Positions 52,663 through 62,427 of a stretch of DNA of 64,000 nt are shown in pieces. The notes beneath the pieces are model-generated. The model was not told the DNA's origin. It searched no databases and saw only the letters and a program-made list of their open reading frames with translations. Every line of letters begins with the position of its first letter. Within the stretch, counting starts at the first letter, position 1. The stretch lies in contig NZ_WQBE01000001.1 in assembly GCF_013032005.1 (NCBI RefSeq), positions 868,001 to 932,000 of the forward strand, read 5' to 3'. The position numbers were made by a program, and so were the translations under genes. Origin of the DNA: Ruegeria atlantica (GTDB lineage Bacteria > Pseudomonadota > Alphaproteobacteria > Rhodobacterales > Rhodobacteraceae).

Positions 52663-55600
52663 TCAACGGTCTGATGGTGGTGCCCCGAAAGTTCGTTTCG
52701 GCTCATCCGGTTTTATCGGCTGTGCATTTGGCCCATCGGACACCGTGGGTGCTGGAGCCCTCAGTAGGTTTCGCAGAAACAGTGGTGCCAGCCCAGACAA
52801 CGGATTGACCGACACTTTCGGGTCCCGCAACGGTCCGGTCAGGGTATAGTTGAAACCGATGACGCCCTCACCTTTTTTAGTGAAAACACTGCCAATCGCG
52901 TTCACCAGATAGATCGGAGAAATCGCGCCACGCAGGTTCAGCGTTCCGGCAACCGTGTTGATGGTGCCGTCAAAGGACAATCCCATCGACGGACCTACCG
53001 CGCTGCCGCTGAGGACTTTGACCTCGGTCGGGGTGATGCGCATCCGGCTTTCGATGGACGAGAAAAAGATTCCCTGCCCGGCCATTTCATTGACCAGACC
53101 AACAAGGCTGATGGCGTTCAGCAGCGCGGCCATGGCCGGGGCATCCTTGATGTATGTATTGGTAATTTTCGCGATCACGTCATAGTTGCCAGGCCCGGCA
53201 ACCGGTTCCAGTTGCACGTTCAGAGACCCGCTTCGCGCCTGTGTGATCATTCCCGCAGACCGCAGTACCGCCCCCGCGTCATCCGAGGTCAGCGTCACCG
53301 CGCTGCGATCCGCACGTGGAGAGACCTGCCCGCGCACAGACGCGCCCCCGTTTACGTTGGCGGTGAAGGCGCCGTTGACGCCACCGGTGGTTTGAAACGC
53401 GCCCTTGAACCCGGTCAGGGCTATGGTCTCGGTTACTTGCAAACGGTCCAATGTCACGTCCATTCGGGGGCCGGTACCGGAACCGCCACCACTACCGCCG
53501 CCGCCACTGCCAAAAGTCGCGCGCCCCAGATCCATCACGCCACCCAGCACCCGAATATCCGGCACTGCCCCACCTCGATTGACCAGCTCGGCCGGAACCG
53601 CCAGCCAATTGCCCAGATCAAAAGAGCTGAACTGAACCCGGTCGAAATCTCCGTCGTTGAACGAGATCGACGCGGTGGTGCGCAATCCGGCTGCATCCAG
53701 CTTAAGTTCGTCCACTCGCAGGTTGTCCCCCAGCGTGGCCTCAAGCGTCATCGTGCCGGGCGTGCCCGTCCCCTTGCGCCAGCCCAGTTCGGGAATAGCC
53801 AGCGCGACGCCTTTCAAATCGGACGATGCGGTCAGCTTGGGCGGAGTACCTGCGCCAATACCCAGCGCAATATCCGCCGTGCCCTGCCCCGTCAGCATCC
53901 CCCGAGGCAACCCGGCATTCAACTCGGTCATCAATCGAGGGGACAATTCGATCTGGCCCGTCAATTCGCTGCGCTGCGCTTCGGTTCCACCGATCGGTTG
54001 TTGCCACGCAGCTTGGATGGGAACATCGCCAAACAATCCTTCGCCGGAAATTTCAACGCCGGTTTGGTTGCCTTCAAGCGCAAGCTGGTCGGCGCTGACC
54101 GAAAAGCCAGGAACCAGTTTGTCACTTTCTACATTGTCGATATCACCAAGAAAGTGGAATTCGGTGTCTTCGAATTTCAACCCCTTCTTCATTGGCAGCG
54201 ACAATGTTCCGGCAAGATTTACAGTACCTTCGACCAGATCAACCGGCAGGTTCGCTTTGGTTAGCAAGCTGAGCGGCGGGCGATCAAGCAGCGACAACGC
54301 AGCGGTCGCACTCCCCTTGGCCGTGATCCGGGTAATCGACGGGGAAATCCCCTTGATCTCGGTATCGGGGATGATGAAGGACGTGCCCGTGGCATCAACT
54401 GCGCCCCCTTCATCCGCGATGACAACACCCGATTCAGCGGTGGCGGTGAAACGGTGATTGATCAGACTGGCCTGTCCCTGTGCGTTCTCAAGCGGCGGCA
54501 GGGTCTTGGCGAACCTGATCTTTGCCTCGTCAAAACCGAAATCCAGATAGATATCTGGTTTGCTGTCTGGCCGCAGCCGCAAAGCAAAGTCAACGTCCGA
54601 GAACCGCCCCTCATACAAATTCTCTTGGACCCAAAGCCGTGGTTTTGACGCCAGGCGTTCAGGCCAGTAGTTCAACAGCTCATCCCCGTTCATGCTGTCC
54701 AGATGCGCATCCAGTTGCGCCGCCCAACCCTCGGGTTCGCCGATCAGCTTGCCAGAACCCAGCAACCGATAGTTGGCATCTTCGACCATGATCTGACCCA
54801 ACCGCAATTCGAACGGGGCCAATTTCATCTTCATATCAAGTTCGGCGCGTGCCAGGTTCAGCGATTCTGGAAACAGGTTGGCCGGGTTGATATTGATGTT
54901 GCTGAGGCTCAGCTGCGAGGTCAGGCTTTCCAACGCACCGTTTTCAATTCCACGCAGGAACGCCTTGCCCTCGGCATGAAACGCGCCCCATGCGGACACC
55001 ACCGAGACTTCGTTGAAGTCCAGCTCCTGCCGCGTGGGGTTGTAGGTGAAGTAGGTTCTGGCGGACTCGAATGGAATGGGGCGGGTTTCCTGCGTGGGCT
55101 GCACCGCGCCTGCTCCAAGGTTTAGCGTTGCAAACAGCGGCCCCAACGCCGCCTTGTCGTCAATGCTGCCGCGCAACGCCCCAGAGATCGGTGCCTTGAG
55201 AACCTGCAACCACGACAGGGCAAGACTTTGGCTGGCGATATCTTCGGCTGGCAGGTCGGTGATCGAAATGCCGAACCGCGCCTGTGGCGTACCCAGAACA
55301 CTGGTATAGTTCGCCTCGATCGAGCTTGCATAGTCGCGCCCGGTCAGCACGGAAAACCCCGTGGCCAGATGCATCTCATCGCCGGTGCGGGTCACAGTGA
55401 TATGCCCCCCGTCGAACACCCAGGCCCGCCCAAGACGCAGATCCTGATAATCCAACGTCAGCGATTCCAAGTCGACCGAACGCAACCCGGACAGGATAGG
55501 CGACAGGAATACATCATCCGATTGCTCGATCAGTTGAGCCAGGTCCGGTGCTTGCTGCACAGGGGCGCTGCCCGAACCAACTGTCAGCGACAATGCTCCG

Positions 55601-56049
55601 TCCAGGCCCCGGGTCAGCGCGATCTGTGCATCGCGAAGGATGATGCGGCGCGGGCGGATTTGACCCCGTAAAAGCCCGCGCATCGACAATCGGGTGCGCA
55701 GGTCCGAAACCTGCGCAATCTGCTGCCCGGCTGCGTCGCTGATCGTCACGTCGCTCAGCTGCAGACGGGGACGCCATTCCTCATTCACGATAAAGTTGAC
55801 GTCGCCAAACCGGATTTTCAGCCCTCCGAGGCTGTGTTCAAGGCGCTGTTCAACCTGCTTTCGCAACCATTCGGGTGCATGAAGATTCTGGCCGATCAGA
55901 AAAAACCAGCCCACAAAGACCAACAGCCCCAGCGACAGGACCGTCCAACCTGAAAAATGCGCGGCAATACGACGACGGGACCGGCGACGCCGGGGCTTTT
56001 TGGGCTGCGACGCACTTTTGTCTTCGTGCTGCACCAATTTTCTATCCAC
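52663..56049 (-). CDS. YhdP/AsmA-like envelope protein (DUF3971)
   Basis: About 1128 residues. A basic cytoplasmic stretch ([12 protein letters not shown]), one membrane anchor ([17 protein letters not shown] near 40-55), then a long periplasmic beta-rich region with AsmA/DUF3971 features ([29 protein letters not shown]-like repeats). Such proteins are thought to form lipid-conducting bridges to the outer membrane. A Gly/Ser linker ([15 protein letters not shown]) lies near residue 855. The start is uncertain: GTG 56049 with GGAAG upstream is preferred over TTG 56058. Confidence 0.85.
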   Translation of the reverse strand: MDRKLVQHEDKSASQPKKPRRRRSRRRIAAHFSGWTVLSLGLLVFVGWFFLIGQNLHAPEWLRKQVEQRLEHSLGGLKIRFGDVNFIVNEEWRPRLQLSDVTISDAAGQQIAQVSDLRTRLSMRGLLRGQIRPRRIILRDAQIALTRGLDGALSLTVGSGSAPVQQAPDLAQLIEQSDDVFLSPILSGLRSVDLESLTLDYQDLRLGRAWVFDGGHITVTRTGDEMHLATGFSVLTGRDYASSIEANYTSVLGTPQARFGISITDLPAEDIASQSLALSWLQVLKAPISGALRGSIDDKAALGPLFATLNLGAGAVQPTQETRPIPFESARTYFTYNPTRQELDFNEVSVVSAWGAFHAEGKAFLRGIENGALESLTSQLSLSNININPANLFPESLNLARAELDMKMKLAPFELRLGQIMVEDANYRLLGSGKLIGEPEGWAAQLDAHLDSMNGDELLNYWPERLASKPRLWVQENLYEGRFSDVDFALRLRPDSKPDIYLDFGFDEAKIRFAKTLPPLENAQGQASLINHRFTATAESGVVIADEGGAVDATGTSFIIPDTEIKGISPSITRITAKGSATAALSLLDRPPLSLLTKANLPVDLVEGTVNLAGTLSLPMKKGLKFEDTEFHFLGDIDNVESDKLVPGFSVSADQLALEGNQTGVEISGEGLFGDVPIQAAWQQPIGGTEAQRSELTGQIELSPRLMTELNAGLPRGMLTGQGTADIALGIGAGTPPKLTASSDLKGVALAIPELGWRKGTGTPGTMTLEATLGDNLRVDELKLDAAGLRTTASISFNDGDFDRVQFSSFDLGNWLAVPAELVNRGGAVPDIRVLGGVMDLGRATFGSGGGGSGGGSGTGPRMDVTLDRLQVTETIALTGFKGAFQTTGGVNGAFTANVNGGASVRGQVSPRADRSAVTLTSDDAGAVLRSAGMITQARSGSLNVQLEPVAGPGNYDVIAKITNTYIKDAPAMAALLNAISLVGLVNEMAGQGIFFSSIESRMRITPTEVKVLSGSAVGPSMGLSFDGTINTVAGTLNLRGAISPIYLVNAIGSVFTKKGEGVIGFNYTLTGPLRDPKVSVNPLSGLAPLFLRNLLRAPAPTVSDGPNAQPIKPDEPKRTFGAPPSDR

Positions 56050-56117
56050 GTCTTCCAACCGGCCCGCGCCGCCCTATGATGTCTGGCAGCCCTTAAAAAA
56101 CTTTAGCGGAGTTTCCA

Positions 56118-56579
56118 ATGCCCGACGTTTCAGACATCGCCCCTGATTTCACTTTGCCCCGCGACGGAGGCGGCGAGGTCACATTGTCAGCCCTGCGCGG
56201 CGGCACCGTCGTTCTGTTCTTCTATCCTCGTGATGATACGCCGGGCTGCACCAAGGAATCCATCGGTTTCTCGGAACAACTTCAAGCCTTTGGTGACGCG
56301 GGCGCTCACGTTTTCGGCATCTCGCGGGACAGCGTCGCCAAGCATGACAAGTTTGTTGCCAAGCACAATCTGACCACTCCGCTGTTGTCGGATGAGGGCT
56401 CGTCGGTCTGCGAGGACTATGGCGTATGGGTCGAAAAGAATATGTACGGTAAGAAATCAATGGGCATTCAGCGCTCGACCTTCATCATCGATGCCGATGG
56501 CAAAATCGCCAAGATCTGGCGCAAGGTTAAAGTGCCCGGTCACGTGGATGAGGTGCTGGAAACCGTACGGGCGATGTAA
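56118..56579 (+). CDS. bcp: Thiol peroxidase, Bcp-type peroxiredoxin
   Basis: A 153-residue atypical peroxiredoxin that reduces hydroperoxides. The peroxidatic Cys is C44 in DDTPGCTKESIGF. The position five residues on, where E. coli Bcp has its resolving Cys, is Ile 49; the other cysteine is C98 in SSVCEDYG. It is therefore a 1-Cys form or resolves elsewhere. FFYPRDDTPG and STFIIDADGKI fit the family. Good spacing from the AsmA-like gene start (68 bases, divergent). Confidence 0.93.
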   Translation: MPDVSDIAPDFTLPRDGGGEVTLSALRGGTVVLFFYPRDDTPGCTKESIGFSEQLQAFGDAGAHVFGISRDSVAKHDKFVAKHNLTTPLLSDEGSSVCEDYGVWVEKNMYGKKSMGIQRSTFIIDADGKIAKIWRKVKVPGHVDEVLETVRAM

Positions 56580-56640
56580 CGCCCCTCGACCACGCGCGCC
56601 ATCCGGTCTAAGAGCCGCGCGTGCAATCAAGCGGAGAAAC

Positions 56641-57495
56641 ATGGTGCCCAAAACGCTGACCCAGATGGCGACTGAGGTTCTTACAACGGCGGATGGTCGG
56701 GAAAAGACCGCCCTGTCCAAAAGTCATGCCGCCGCGTGGTTCGCATCGCGCAGCGGTGACGCGCCAGAGATCGAGATCGGCACCGCTACGCCACCGCTGC
56801 AACCCGCACGCCCGGATCAGCCTGAACTGCTTTCCCCGCGCGAGGTACCGAAACGGAAACCCGGTACAGAAGCGGGCCGTATCGCTCTGCTGCACGCTGT
56901 CGCACATATCGAGTTGAATGCCGTTGATCTGCATTGGGACATCATCGCCCGCTTTGGTCATGTGCCGATGCCTGTCGGGTTTTATGACGACTGGGTTAAA
57001 TGCGCCGAAGAGGAATCGCGTCATTTCGAGATGGTGTGCGATTGCCTTGAGGCCATGGACAGCAACTATGGCGCTCTGCCCGCCCATGCCGGGATGTGGC
57101 GCGCGGCCGAGGACACCGCCGAAGATTTGATGGGTCGATTGGCCGTGGTTCCCATGGTGCTTGAGGCACGCGGGCTGGACGTGACCCCCGGCATGATCGA
57201 CATATTCCGCAAGGCCAAGGACGAAAAAGCTATTGCTGCGCTGGAAGTCATTTATGCCGAAGAGGTTGGGCATGTGGCTTATGGCTCAAAATGGTTTCAT
57301 TTCCTGTGTGGGCGCGAGAATGCCGATCCCAAGGATGTGTTTCACCAATTGGTTCGCCGGTACTTTCACGGCGTGTTGAAGCCACCTTTCAACGAAGAAA
57401 AACGCGCCGAGGCCGGGTTGCCGCCTGATTTCTACTGGCCCCTGACCGAGGAGCTGCCCGCGCCCGGCTCGGCGCAAGAAACGCGCGCAAATTGA
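56641..57495 (+). CDS. DUF455 ferritin-like domain protein
   Basis: A 284-residue protein of the DUF455 family (COG2833), a ferritin-like four-helix di-iron fold. The probable iron ligands are in HAVAHIELNAVDLHWDI, CAEEESRHFEMVC, VLEARGLDVTPGM and IYAEEVGHVAYGSKWF, the E-x-x-H pairs of such proteins. The substrate is unknown; a monooxygenase related to MiaE is possible. ATG 56641 has GGAG upstream. It follows bcp by 61 bases, perhaps as one transcript related to oxidative stress. Confidence 0.87.
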   Translation: MVPKTLTQMATEVLTTADGREKTALSKSHAAAWFASRSGDAPEIEIGTATPPLQPARPDQPELLSPREVPKRKPGTEAGRIALLHAVAHIELNAVDLHWDIIARFGHVPMPVGFYDDWVKCAEEESRHFEMVCDCLEAMDSNYGALPAHAGMWRAAEDTAEDLMGRLAVVPMVLEARGLDVTPGMIDIFRKAKDEKAIAALEVIYAEEVGHVAYGSKWFHFLCGRENADPKDVFHQLVRRYFHGVLKPPFNEEKRAEAGLPPDFYWPLTEELPAPGSAQETRAN

Positions 57496-57660
57496 TGTTA
57501 TCGGCAATTTCCCGCCGAGATTTGGCGGGAATAACGCGGTTTCATGTGTGAACTAGTTTACAAACTTGCCCAAATCACGCGTGCCCTCTATGCACTTCGC
57601 CAAAGGGACGGCTATCACTCACGACCGGTCCCGAATCTTGGGGATGAGAGGTGAAGGCGC

Positions 57661-58986
57661 GTGCGAACACGTCTGGCAATTAAGTTACACTCACTGCTCG
57701 AGCGGCATTTTCCCGAACGCCGAGTCTTTCTGAAATCTGACAACGACACGCGGTTTATCCGGCTCAGCTCGGAAACGCAGATATTCGCCGTCGCCGGCGT
57801 TGCGATGTTTGTTGGCTGGACCACAGTCGCTACGGCGATTTTGCTGATGGACAGCATCGGATCGGGTAACTTCCGCGAGCAAGCCAAGCGGGATCAGGCG
57901 ACCTATCAAGACCGTCTGAACATCCTGTCGACGGAACGGGATGCCCGCGCGCAAGAAGCGCTGGCCGCGCAAGACCGGTTCAACGCGGCGCTGGAACAGA
58001 TCTCGGCGATGCAATCGGAGCTGCTGGCGTCGGAGAACCGCCGCCGCGAGCTTGAGACCGGGATCGAGGTCATCCAGACTACCCTGCGCGCCACGATGAA
58101 ACAGCGCGAAGAGGCCCGCACCGAGCTGGCCAGCATGCAGGTCGAGACCGATGACGGCGACATTTATATGACCGCCGCAGGCGACCCGGAACAAATGAAT
58201 TTCATGACCGACGCTCTGGTCCGGACGGCACAAGAGCGCGACCAAATCGCCGCCGATGCACAGGATGCTCTGGCGCAGCGCGACGATCTTGAGTTGGAAA
58301 TCCGTTTGATGCAGGAACGCAGCGACGAGATTTTCCGCCAGCTGGAAGAGGCGATGATTATCTCGGTTGAGCCTCTGGACAAAATGTTCCGCCAGGCCGG
58401 CATGCCCACCGACCGTATTATCGAAGAAGTCCGCCGCGGCTATAGCGGCATGGGTGGCCCCCTCACCCCCATCTCGTTCAGCACGCGCGGAGAGGACCTG
58501 ACCCCCGACGAAATCCGCGCGAATGTGTTGCTGCAACAGATGGACCAGCTGAACCTGTACCGCATTGCCGCCGAAAAAGCCCCCTTTGCCAGCCCGGTGC
58601 ATGATGTGGTGCGCTTTACCAGCGGCTTTGGCACGCGACGGGATCCAAAAACCGGGGGGCGGCGCATGCACAATGGGGCGGATTTTGCCGGTGCCCACGG
58701 AACTGACATCTTTGCCACCGCCGACGGAATCGTCACCCATGCGGGCTGGCAATCCGGGTTCGGCAGGCTGGTGAAAATCAAGCACGCGTTCGGGGTTGAG
58801 ACTCTTTACGCTCATAATACCAAGATCCGGGTCAAGGTTGGCCAAAGGGTCTCGCGCGGGGATCATATTGCTGATATGGGTAGCACTGGACGGTCTACCG
58901 GCACGCATCTGCACTATGAGGTTCGCGTCGACGGTGTGCCAAGAAATCCAATGACTTACATTAAGGCTGCGAGAAATGTTTTCTAA
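57661..58986 (+). CDS. M23-family peptidoglycan endopeptidase, membrane-anchored with coiled coil
   Basis: A 441-residue protein: one membrane segment (IFAVAGVAMFVGWTTVATAILLM near 41-63), then a long coiled coil (about 75-215), then an M23/LytM domain (about 310-430). Zinc ligands: His and Asp in RMHNGADFAG, and HLHYE at the end, with the third His in ETLYAHNT as a further active-site residue. All ligands are kept, so it should be active. The start is GTG 57661 with GAGAGGTGAAGG upstream. It overlaps the bactofilin gene by 11 bases. Confidence 0.92.
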   Translation: MRTRLAIKLHSLLERHFPERRVFLKSDNDTRFIRLSSETQIFAVAGVAMFVGWTTVATAILLMDSIGSGNFREQAKRDQATYQDRLNILSTERDARAQEALAAQDRFNAALEQISAMQSELLASENRRRELETGIEVIQTTLRATMKQREEARTELASMQVETDDGDIYMTAAGDPEQMNFMTDALVRTAQERDQIAADAQDALAQRDDLELEIRLMQERSDEIFRQLEEAMIISVEPLDKMFRQAGMPTDRIIEEVRRGYSGMGGPLTPISFSTRGEDLTPDEIRANVLLQQMDQLNLYRIAAEKAPFASPVHDVVRFTSGFGTRRDPKTGGRRMHNGADFAGAHGTDIFATADGIVTHAGWQSGFGRLVKIKHAFGVETLYAHNTKIRVKVGQRVSRGDHIADMGSTGRSTGTHLHYEVRVDGVPRNPMTYIKAARNVF

Positions 58987-59476
58987 GAGCAAAATCAACG
59001 AGCCCGCATCCGACGCCCCCGAGGCAGCAAAACCTGCTGCTCCGGCGACACCGGCTGCCCCTGCACCGGCGGAAACCAAGGCCAGCACCGCGCCCAAGCC
59101 CAAACCTCCGGCATCGGTTCTGTCCTCGGATCTGCACATCACAGGCAATCTGAAAACCACGGGCGACATCCAGGTCGAAGGCACAGTAGAAGGCGACATC
59201 CGCGCACACCTGCTGACCATCGGCGAAACCGCGACCATCAAGGGCGAAGTCACCGCTGATGACGTCGTGATCAACGGCCGCATCGTGGGCCGCGTGCGTG
59301 GCCTGAAGGTGCGCCTGACCTCGTCTGCCCGTGTCGAAGGCGACATCATCCACAAGACCATCGCCATCGAAAGCGGCGCGCATTTCGAAGGTTCGGTGCA
59401 GCGTCAGGACGACCCGCTGAATCCTGGCCGCAGCGGCAAGTCGGGCGCCAACCCGGCGGCCGAGGTCAAGCAGTAA
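58976..59476 (+). CDS. Bactofilin
   Basis: A 166-residue bactofilin. An Ala/Pro-rich disordered N-terminus (about 1-45) precedes the beta-helical core (SDLHITGNLKTTGDIQVEG, DIRAHLLTIGETATIKGEV, DDVVINGRIVGRVRGLKV, GDIIHKTIAIESGAHFEG), and a short disordered tail follows. Bactofilins polymerise without nucleotide and localise peptidoglycan enzymes. The gene starts inside the end of the M23 peptidase gene, a pairing conserved in several alphaproteobacteria where peptidase and bactofilin act together in local cell shaping. Confidence 0.93.
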   Translation: MFSKSKINEPASDAPEAAKPAAPATPAAPAPAETKASTAPKPKPPASVLSSDLHITGNLKTTGDIQVEGTVEGDIRAHLLTIGETATIKGEVTADDVVINGRIVGRVRGLKVRLTSSARVEGDIIHKTIAIESGAHFEGSVQRQDDPLNPGRSGKSGANPAAEVKQ

Positions 59477-59501
59477 CACTGCCCCTAAATATGAATAAGC
59501 A

Positions 59502-59535
59502 AACGCCGCGGGTCAGCCTGCGGCGTTATTCTTTT
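59502..59535 (+). terminator. Terminator after the bactofilin gene
   Basis: AACGCCGC (59502-59509) pairs with GCGGCGTT (59520-59527) over 10 bases, followed by ATTCTTTT. Confidence 0.8.
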
Positions 59536-59573
59536 GTCCTTGCCGGTTGCTGTGGTCGGTATAGGGTTCTGAC

Positions 59574-60395
59574 ATGTTGATCTTTTTCTCTGTCCTTCTG
59601 TTGATTGCGGGCTTCTTTCTGTACCGCCACTGGTCCAAATCCCAAGTACGGCAGACCCTGCTGGCCACGCCCTTGACCGACCACCAGCGCAGGCTGATCG
59701 AGCAGCAAGTACCACTGATCCGCCGCATTCCCGCCGATCTGCGAGCCAAGCTGGACGGCAAGGTGAACCTTTTTCTGGACCAGGTGGAGTTCCACGGCTG
59801 CGACGGGCTTGAAGTCACCGAAGAGATGGAGCTGGCCATTGCTGCGCAAGCCAGCCTTTTGTTGGTTAACAGCGACCTTTGGTACGATCACCTGACAACC
59901 ATCCTGATCTATCCTAGCGCCTTCAAATCACGTCAGCGGCGGCAAGATGGCTATGTCGTCAGTGAAAAAGAGATCGTACGCACCGGCGAAAGCTGGGATC
60001 GCGGGCCGGTCATTCTGTCGTGGTCGCACAGCAAGCAAGGCGCCGCGAATGATCACGATGGGCAGAACGTCGTCCTGCACGAGTTTGCGCATCAGGTCGA
60101 TGACCTGTCTGGGGGCACCAACGGCGTTCCGATCCTGAGCGACGGTCAGAGCTTTGCGGAATGGGAACGTGTTTTCCTGACCGCCTATGACTCCCATGTC
60201 CGCGCAGTCGAGCATGGCCAACATACTGTTATCGATCCTTATGGTGCCGTGGGTCACGAAGAGTTCTTTGCCGTGTCGGTCGAGGTGTTTTTTGAACAGC
60301 CCCGGCAGCTCAAGGCCGCTGTTCCCGATGTTTATAAACAGCTGTCAAAGCTGTTTCGACTTGATCCAACCAGTTGGGACAACGCAAAGAAATGA
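59574..60395 (+). CDS. mtfA: MtfA-like zinc metallopeptidase
   Basis: A 273-residue member of the MtfA (Mlc titration factor A) family. An N-terminal membrane segment (LIFFSVLLLIAGFFLY) is followed by the peptidase domain. HEFAH is at 169-173 with the third ligand Glu in HEEFFAVSVEVFFEQP. Other conserved parts are ILIYPSAF and GAANDHDGQNVVLHEFAHQVD. E. coli MtfA affects glucose phosphotransferase control through Mlc; that role may not hold here. ATG 59574. Confidence 0.88.
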   Translation: MLIFFSVLLLIAGFFLYRHWSKSQVRQTLLATPLTDHQRRLIEQQVPLIRRIPADLRAKLDGKVNLFLDQVEFHGCDGLEVTEEMELAIAAQASLLLVNSDLWYDHLTTILIYPSAFKSRQRRQDGYVVSEKEIVRTGESWDRGPVILSWSHSKQGAANDHDGQNVVLHEFAHQVDDLSGGTNGVPILSDGQSFAEWERVFLTAYDSHVRAVEHGQHTVIDPYGAVGHEEFFAVSVEVFFEQPRQLKAAVPDVYKQLSKLFRLDPTSWDNAKK

Positions 60396-60434
60396 AGCCA
60401 ACAGGGACGTGAAAAGTCATCCCTGAACACAGTT

Positions 60435-60486
60435 GGAGAATTTTCTCCTTATCCTGACATTTCACAAATTGTAATTTTTGAATTAC
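60435..60486. promoter_or_regulatory. Two inverted repeats upstream of aqpZ
   Basis: GGAGAA-TT-TTCTCC at 60435-60448 and GTAATT-TTTG-AATTAC at 60471-60486, both perfect, in an A+T-rich stretch 32-83 bases before the aqpZ start. They could be operators or a promoter with flanking symmetry. Confidence 0.4.
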
Positions 60487-60517
60487 GCTTAAACCAGTGT
60501 TTTCAGGAGGGATTTTC

Positions 60518-61204
60518 ATGGCACCTAAACTCATGGCCGAGTTCTTCGGCACATTCTGGCTGGTACTGGGCGGGTGCGGCAGCGCCGTTCTGGCGGCTGG
60601 CGTTGCTGACGTAGGCATCGGCTGGTTGGGCGTTTCGTTTGCCTTCGGCCTGACGGTTCTAACCATGGCATACGCGGTTGGACATATCTCGGGCGGGCAT
60701 TTCAACCCGGCGGTCAGCCTTGGTTTGATGATCGGTGGCAGGTTCCCGGCGCAAGAACTGATCCCCTATTGGATCGCGCAGGTGATCGGCGCCATTGCTG
60801 CTGCGGCCGTTTTGTACCTGATCGTCAGCGGCGCACCAGGGTTCGAAGGTGTTGGCGGGTTCGCCTCGAACGGGTACGGCGAAGCGTCACCCGAAGGTTA
60901 TTCAATGATGTCCGCATTGGTGATTGAGATCGTGATGACCGCGTTCTTCATCGTGGTCATACTGGGCGCAACATCCAACTTTGCACCTGACGGGTTCGCT
61001 CCGATCGCGATTGGCCTTTGCCTGACCCTGATCCACCTGATTTCGATCCCGGTGACCAACACCTCGGTCAACCCGGCGCGTTCTACCGGCGTGGCCCTGT
61101 TTGCTGATGGCCCGGCGCTGGCGCAGCTCTGGCTGTTCTGGGTCGCCCCACTTATCGGCGCAGCCATCGGGGCGCTGATTTGGCAAATGATGGGTGACGA
61201 CTGA
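60518..61204 (+). CDS. aqpZ: Aquaporin Z
   Basis: A 228-residue water channel with six membrane helices and both pore loops: HFNPAVSLG in the first half and [13 protein letters not shown] in the second. The Arg after the second NPA and the His in [11 protein letters not shown] point to a water-selective filter (AqpZ type) and not a glycerol facilitator. ATG 60518 follows an ideal CAGGAGGGA; an in-frame ATG or other start 21 bases earlier is not needed. Convergent with the cyclophilins; a shared terminator lies between. Confidence 0.95.
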   Translation: MAPKLMAEFFGTFWLVLGGCGSAVLAAGVADVGIGWLGVSFAFGLTVLTMAYAVGHISGGHFNPAVSLGLMIGGRFPAQELIPYWIAQVIGAIAAAAVLYLIVSGAPGFEGVGGFASNGYGEASPEGYSMMSALVIEIVMTAFFIVVILGATSNFAPDGFAPIAIGLCLTLIHLISIPVTNTSVNPARSTGVALFADGPALAQLWLFWVAPLIGAAIGALIWQMMGDD

Positions 61205-61207
61205 GAC

Positions 61208-61246
61208 AAAAAAGCCCCGATGCCGATGCGCATCGGGGCTTTTTTT
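61208..61246. terminator. Bidirectional terminator aqpZ / ppiA
   Basis: GCCCCGATG (61214-61222) pairs with CATCGGGGC (61231-61239), flanked by six A on the left and seven T on the right, so it works on both strands. Confidence 0.9.
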
Positions 61247-61247
61247 A

Positions 61248-61796
61248 TTATTCGGTGACAGTGACTTTTTTCATCACGTCCGGTTGACCGATCACTGCGC
61301 CGTTCGGGCCTTCGCCGCGCTTGATCGCGTCCACCACGTCCATGCCGTCAGTGACCTGACCGACAACCGTGTATTGGCCGTTCAGAAACGGACCCGGTTC
61401 GAACATGATGAAGAACTGCGAATTCGCGCTGTCTGGATCCTGCGCTCGCGCCATGCCGACTACACCGCGGTCATAGTTGAAATCCGAGAACTCGGCAGGC
61501 AAATCGGGGCGATCAGATCCACCGGTTCCGGCACGACGCATGTCGCCACCGATACGGCCGAATTCAACATCACCGGTCTGCGCCATGAAACCGTCGATGA
61601 CACGGTGGAACACCACGCCGTCATACTTGCCCTCAGAGGCCAGAGCGCTGATCTGCTCGACATGTTTGGGGGCGATGTCATCAAATAGGTCAACGGTGAC
61701 GGTGCCGTTGGCGCCCTCACCTTCGATCTCGATCTGCAGGCCTGTGGCCAGCGCAGGGCTGGCCAGCAGGGCAAAAGCGGCGGCCAGCTTATACAT
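61248..61796 (-). CDS. Peptidyl-prolyl cis-trans isomerase, cyclophilin type, exported
   Basis: A 182-residue cyclophilin with a signal peptide (MYKLAAAFALLASPALATG). Active-site pattern: VVFHRVIDGFMAQTGD with the catalytic Arg, NSQFFIMF, and GQYTVVGQVTDGM. Periplasmic PpiA-like folding factor. ATG 61796 is used; an upstream TTG is less likely. It overlaps the cytosolic cyclophilin gene by 8 bases, and AAGG before its start lies inside that gene. Confidence 0.93.
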   Translation of the reverse strand: MYKLAAAFALLASPALATGLQIEIEGEGANGTVTVDLFDDIAPKHVEQISALASEGKYDGVVFHRVIDGFMAQTGDVEFGRIGGDMRRAGTGGSDRPDLPAEFSDFNYDRGVVGMARAQDPDSANSQFFIMFEPGPFLNGQYTVVGQVTDGMDVVDAIKRGEGPNGAVIGQPDVMKKVTVTE

Positions 61797-62295
61797 CAGA
61801 CGCAACCTTGACGCTGATCATGCGGTCGGGGCTTGCAGGCGGCTCGCCACGCACGATGGCGTCTACATGCTCCATCCCGTCGATGACGCGGCCGTAAACG
61901 GTGTACTGGCCATTCAGGAAATGGTTGTCCTTGAAGTTGATGAAAAACTGCGAGTTGGCCGAGTCCGGATTTTGCGAACGGGCCGCACCCAAGGTGCCAC
62001 GGTCATGTGGCAGCTTCGAGAATTCTGCCGGAACGTTCGGCAAAGACGAGCCGCCAGTGCCCGCCATACGCAGGTTGAACCCGTCTTCCATGTCGCCGTG
62101 CTGTACGTCGCCGGTTTGCGCCATGAAACCGTCGATCACGCGGTGAAAGGCCACGTTGTCATACTCACCACCACGCGCCAGTTCCTTCATCCGGGCACTG
62201 TGCTGTGGGGCAACGTCCGGCAGCAGTTCGATGACGACATCGCCGTCTTTCAGTTCCATGATGATCGTGTTTTCGGGATCCTTGATCTCGGCCAT
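61789..62295 (-). CDS. ppiB: Peptidyl-prolyl cis-trans isomerase, cyclophilin type, cytosolic
   Basis: A 168-residue cyclophilin without signal peptide. Catalytic parts: NVAFHRVIDGFMAQTGDVQHGD, NSQFFINFKDNHFLNGQYTVYG. Likely PpiB. AGGAGGG precedes ATG 62295. Its end overlaps the exported paralogue; the two look like a tandem duplication in which one copy gained a signal peptide. Divergent from pgk. Confidence 0.95.
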   Translation of the reverse strand: MAEIKDPENTIIMELKDGDVVIELLPDVAPQHSARMKELARGGEYDNVAFHRVIDGFMAQTGDVQHGDMEDGFNLRMAGTGGSSLPNVPAEFSKLPHDRGTLGAARSQNPDSANSQFFINFKDNHFLNGQYTVYGRVIDGMEHVDAIVRGEPPASPDRMISVKVASDV

Positions 62296-62427
62296 GAGGC
62301 CCTCCTGTCGTTTATCTTGCGCAAATACCTATGCGCCACGCGCGTGAATGCCAAGTGACGCATTGACCTGAAGGCAAAATGCAGGAAAAGAACCGCCTGA
62401 ATCTGTTGTAACGGCAAGGATAGAGCG

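Noticed and set aside
53484..53513. A run of CCGCCACCACTACC-like triplets, looking like a microsatellite.
   Set aside because: It encodes a Gly/Ser linker in the AsmA-like protein; a coding linker explains it.
57691..59367. A 558-codon open frame on the minus strand opposite the M23 and bactofilin genes.
   Set aside because: It is the mirror of two well-supported genes in G+C-rich DNA; it has no domain, no ribosome site and an implausible composition.
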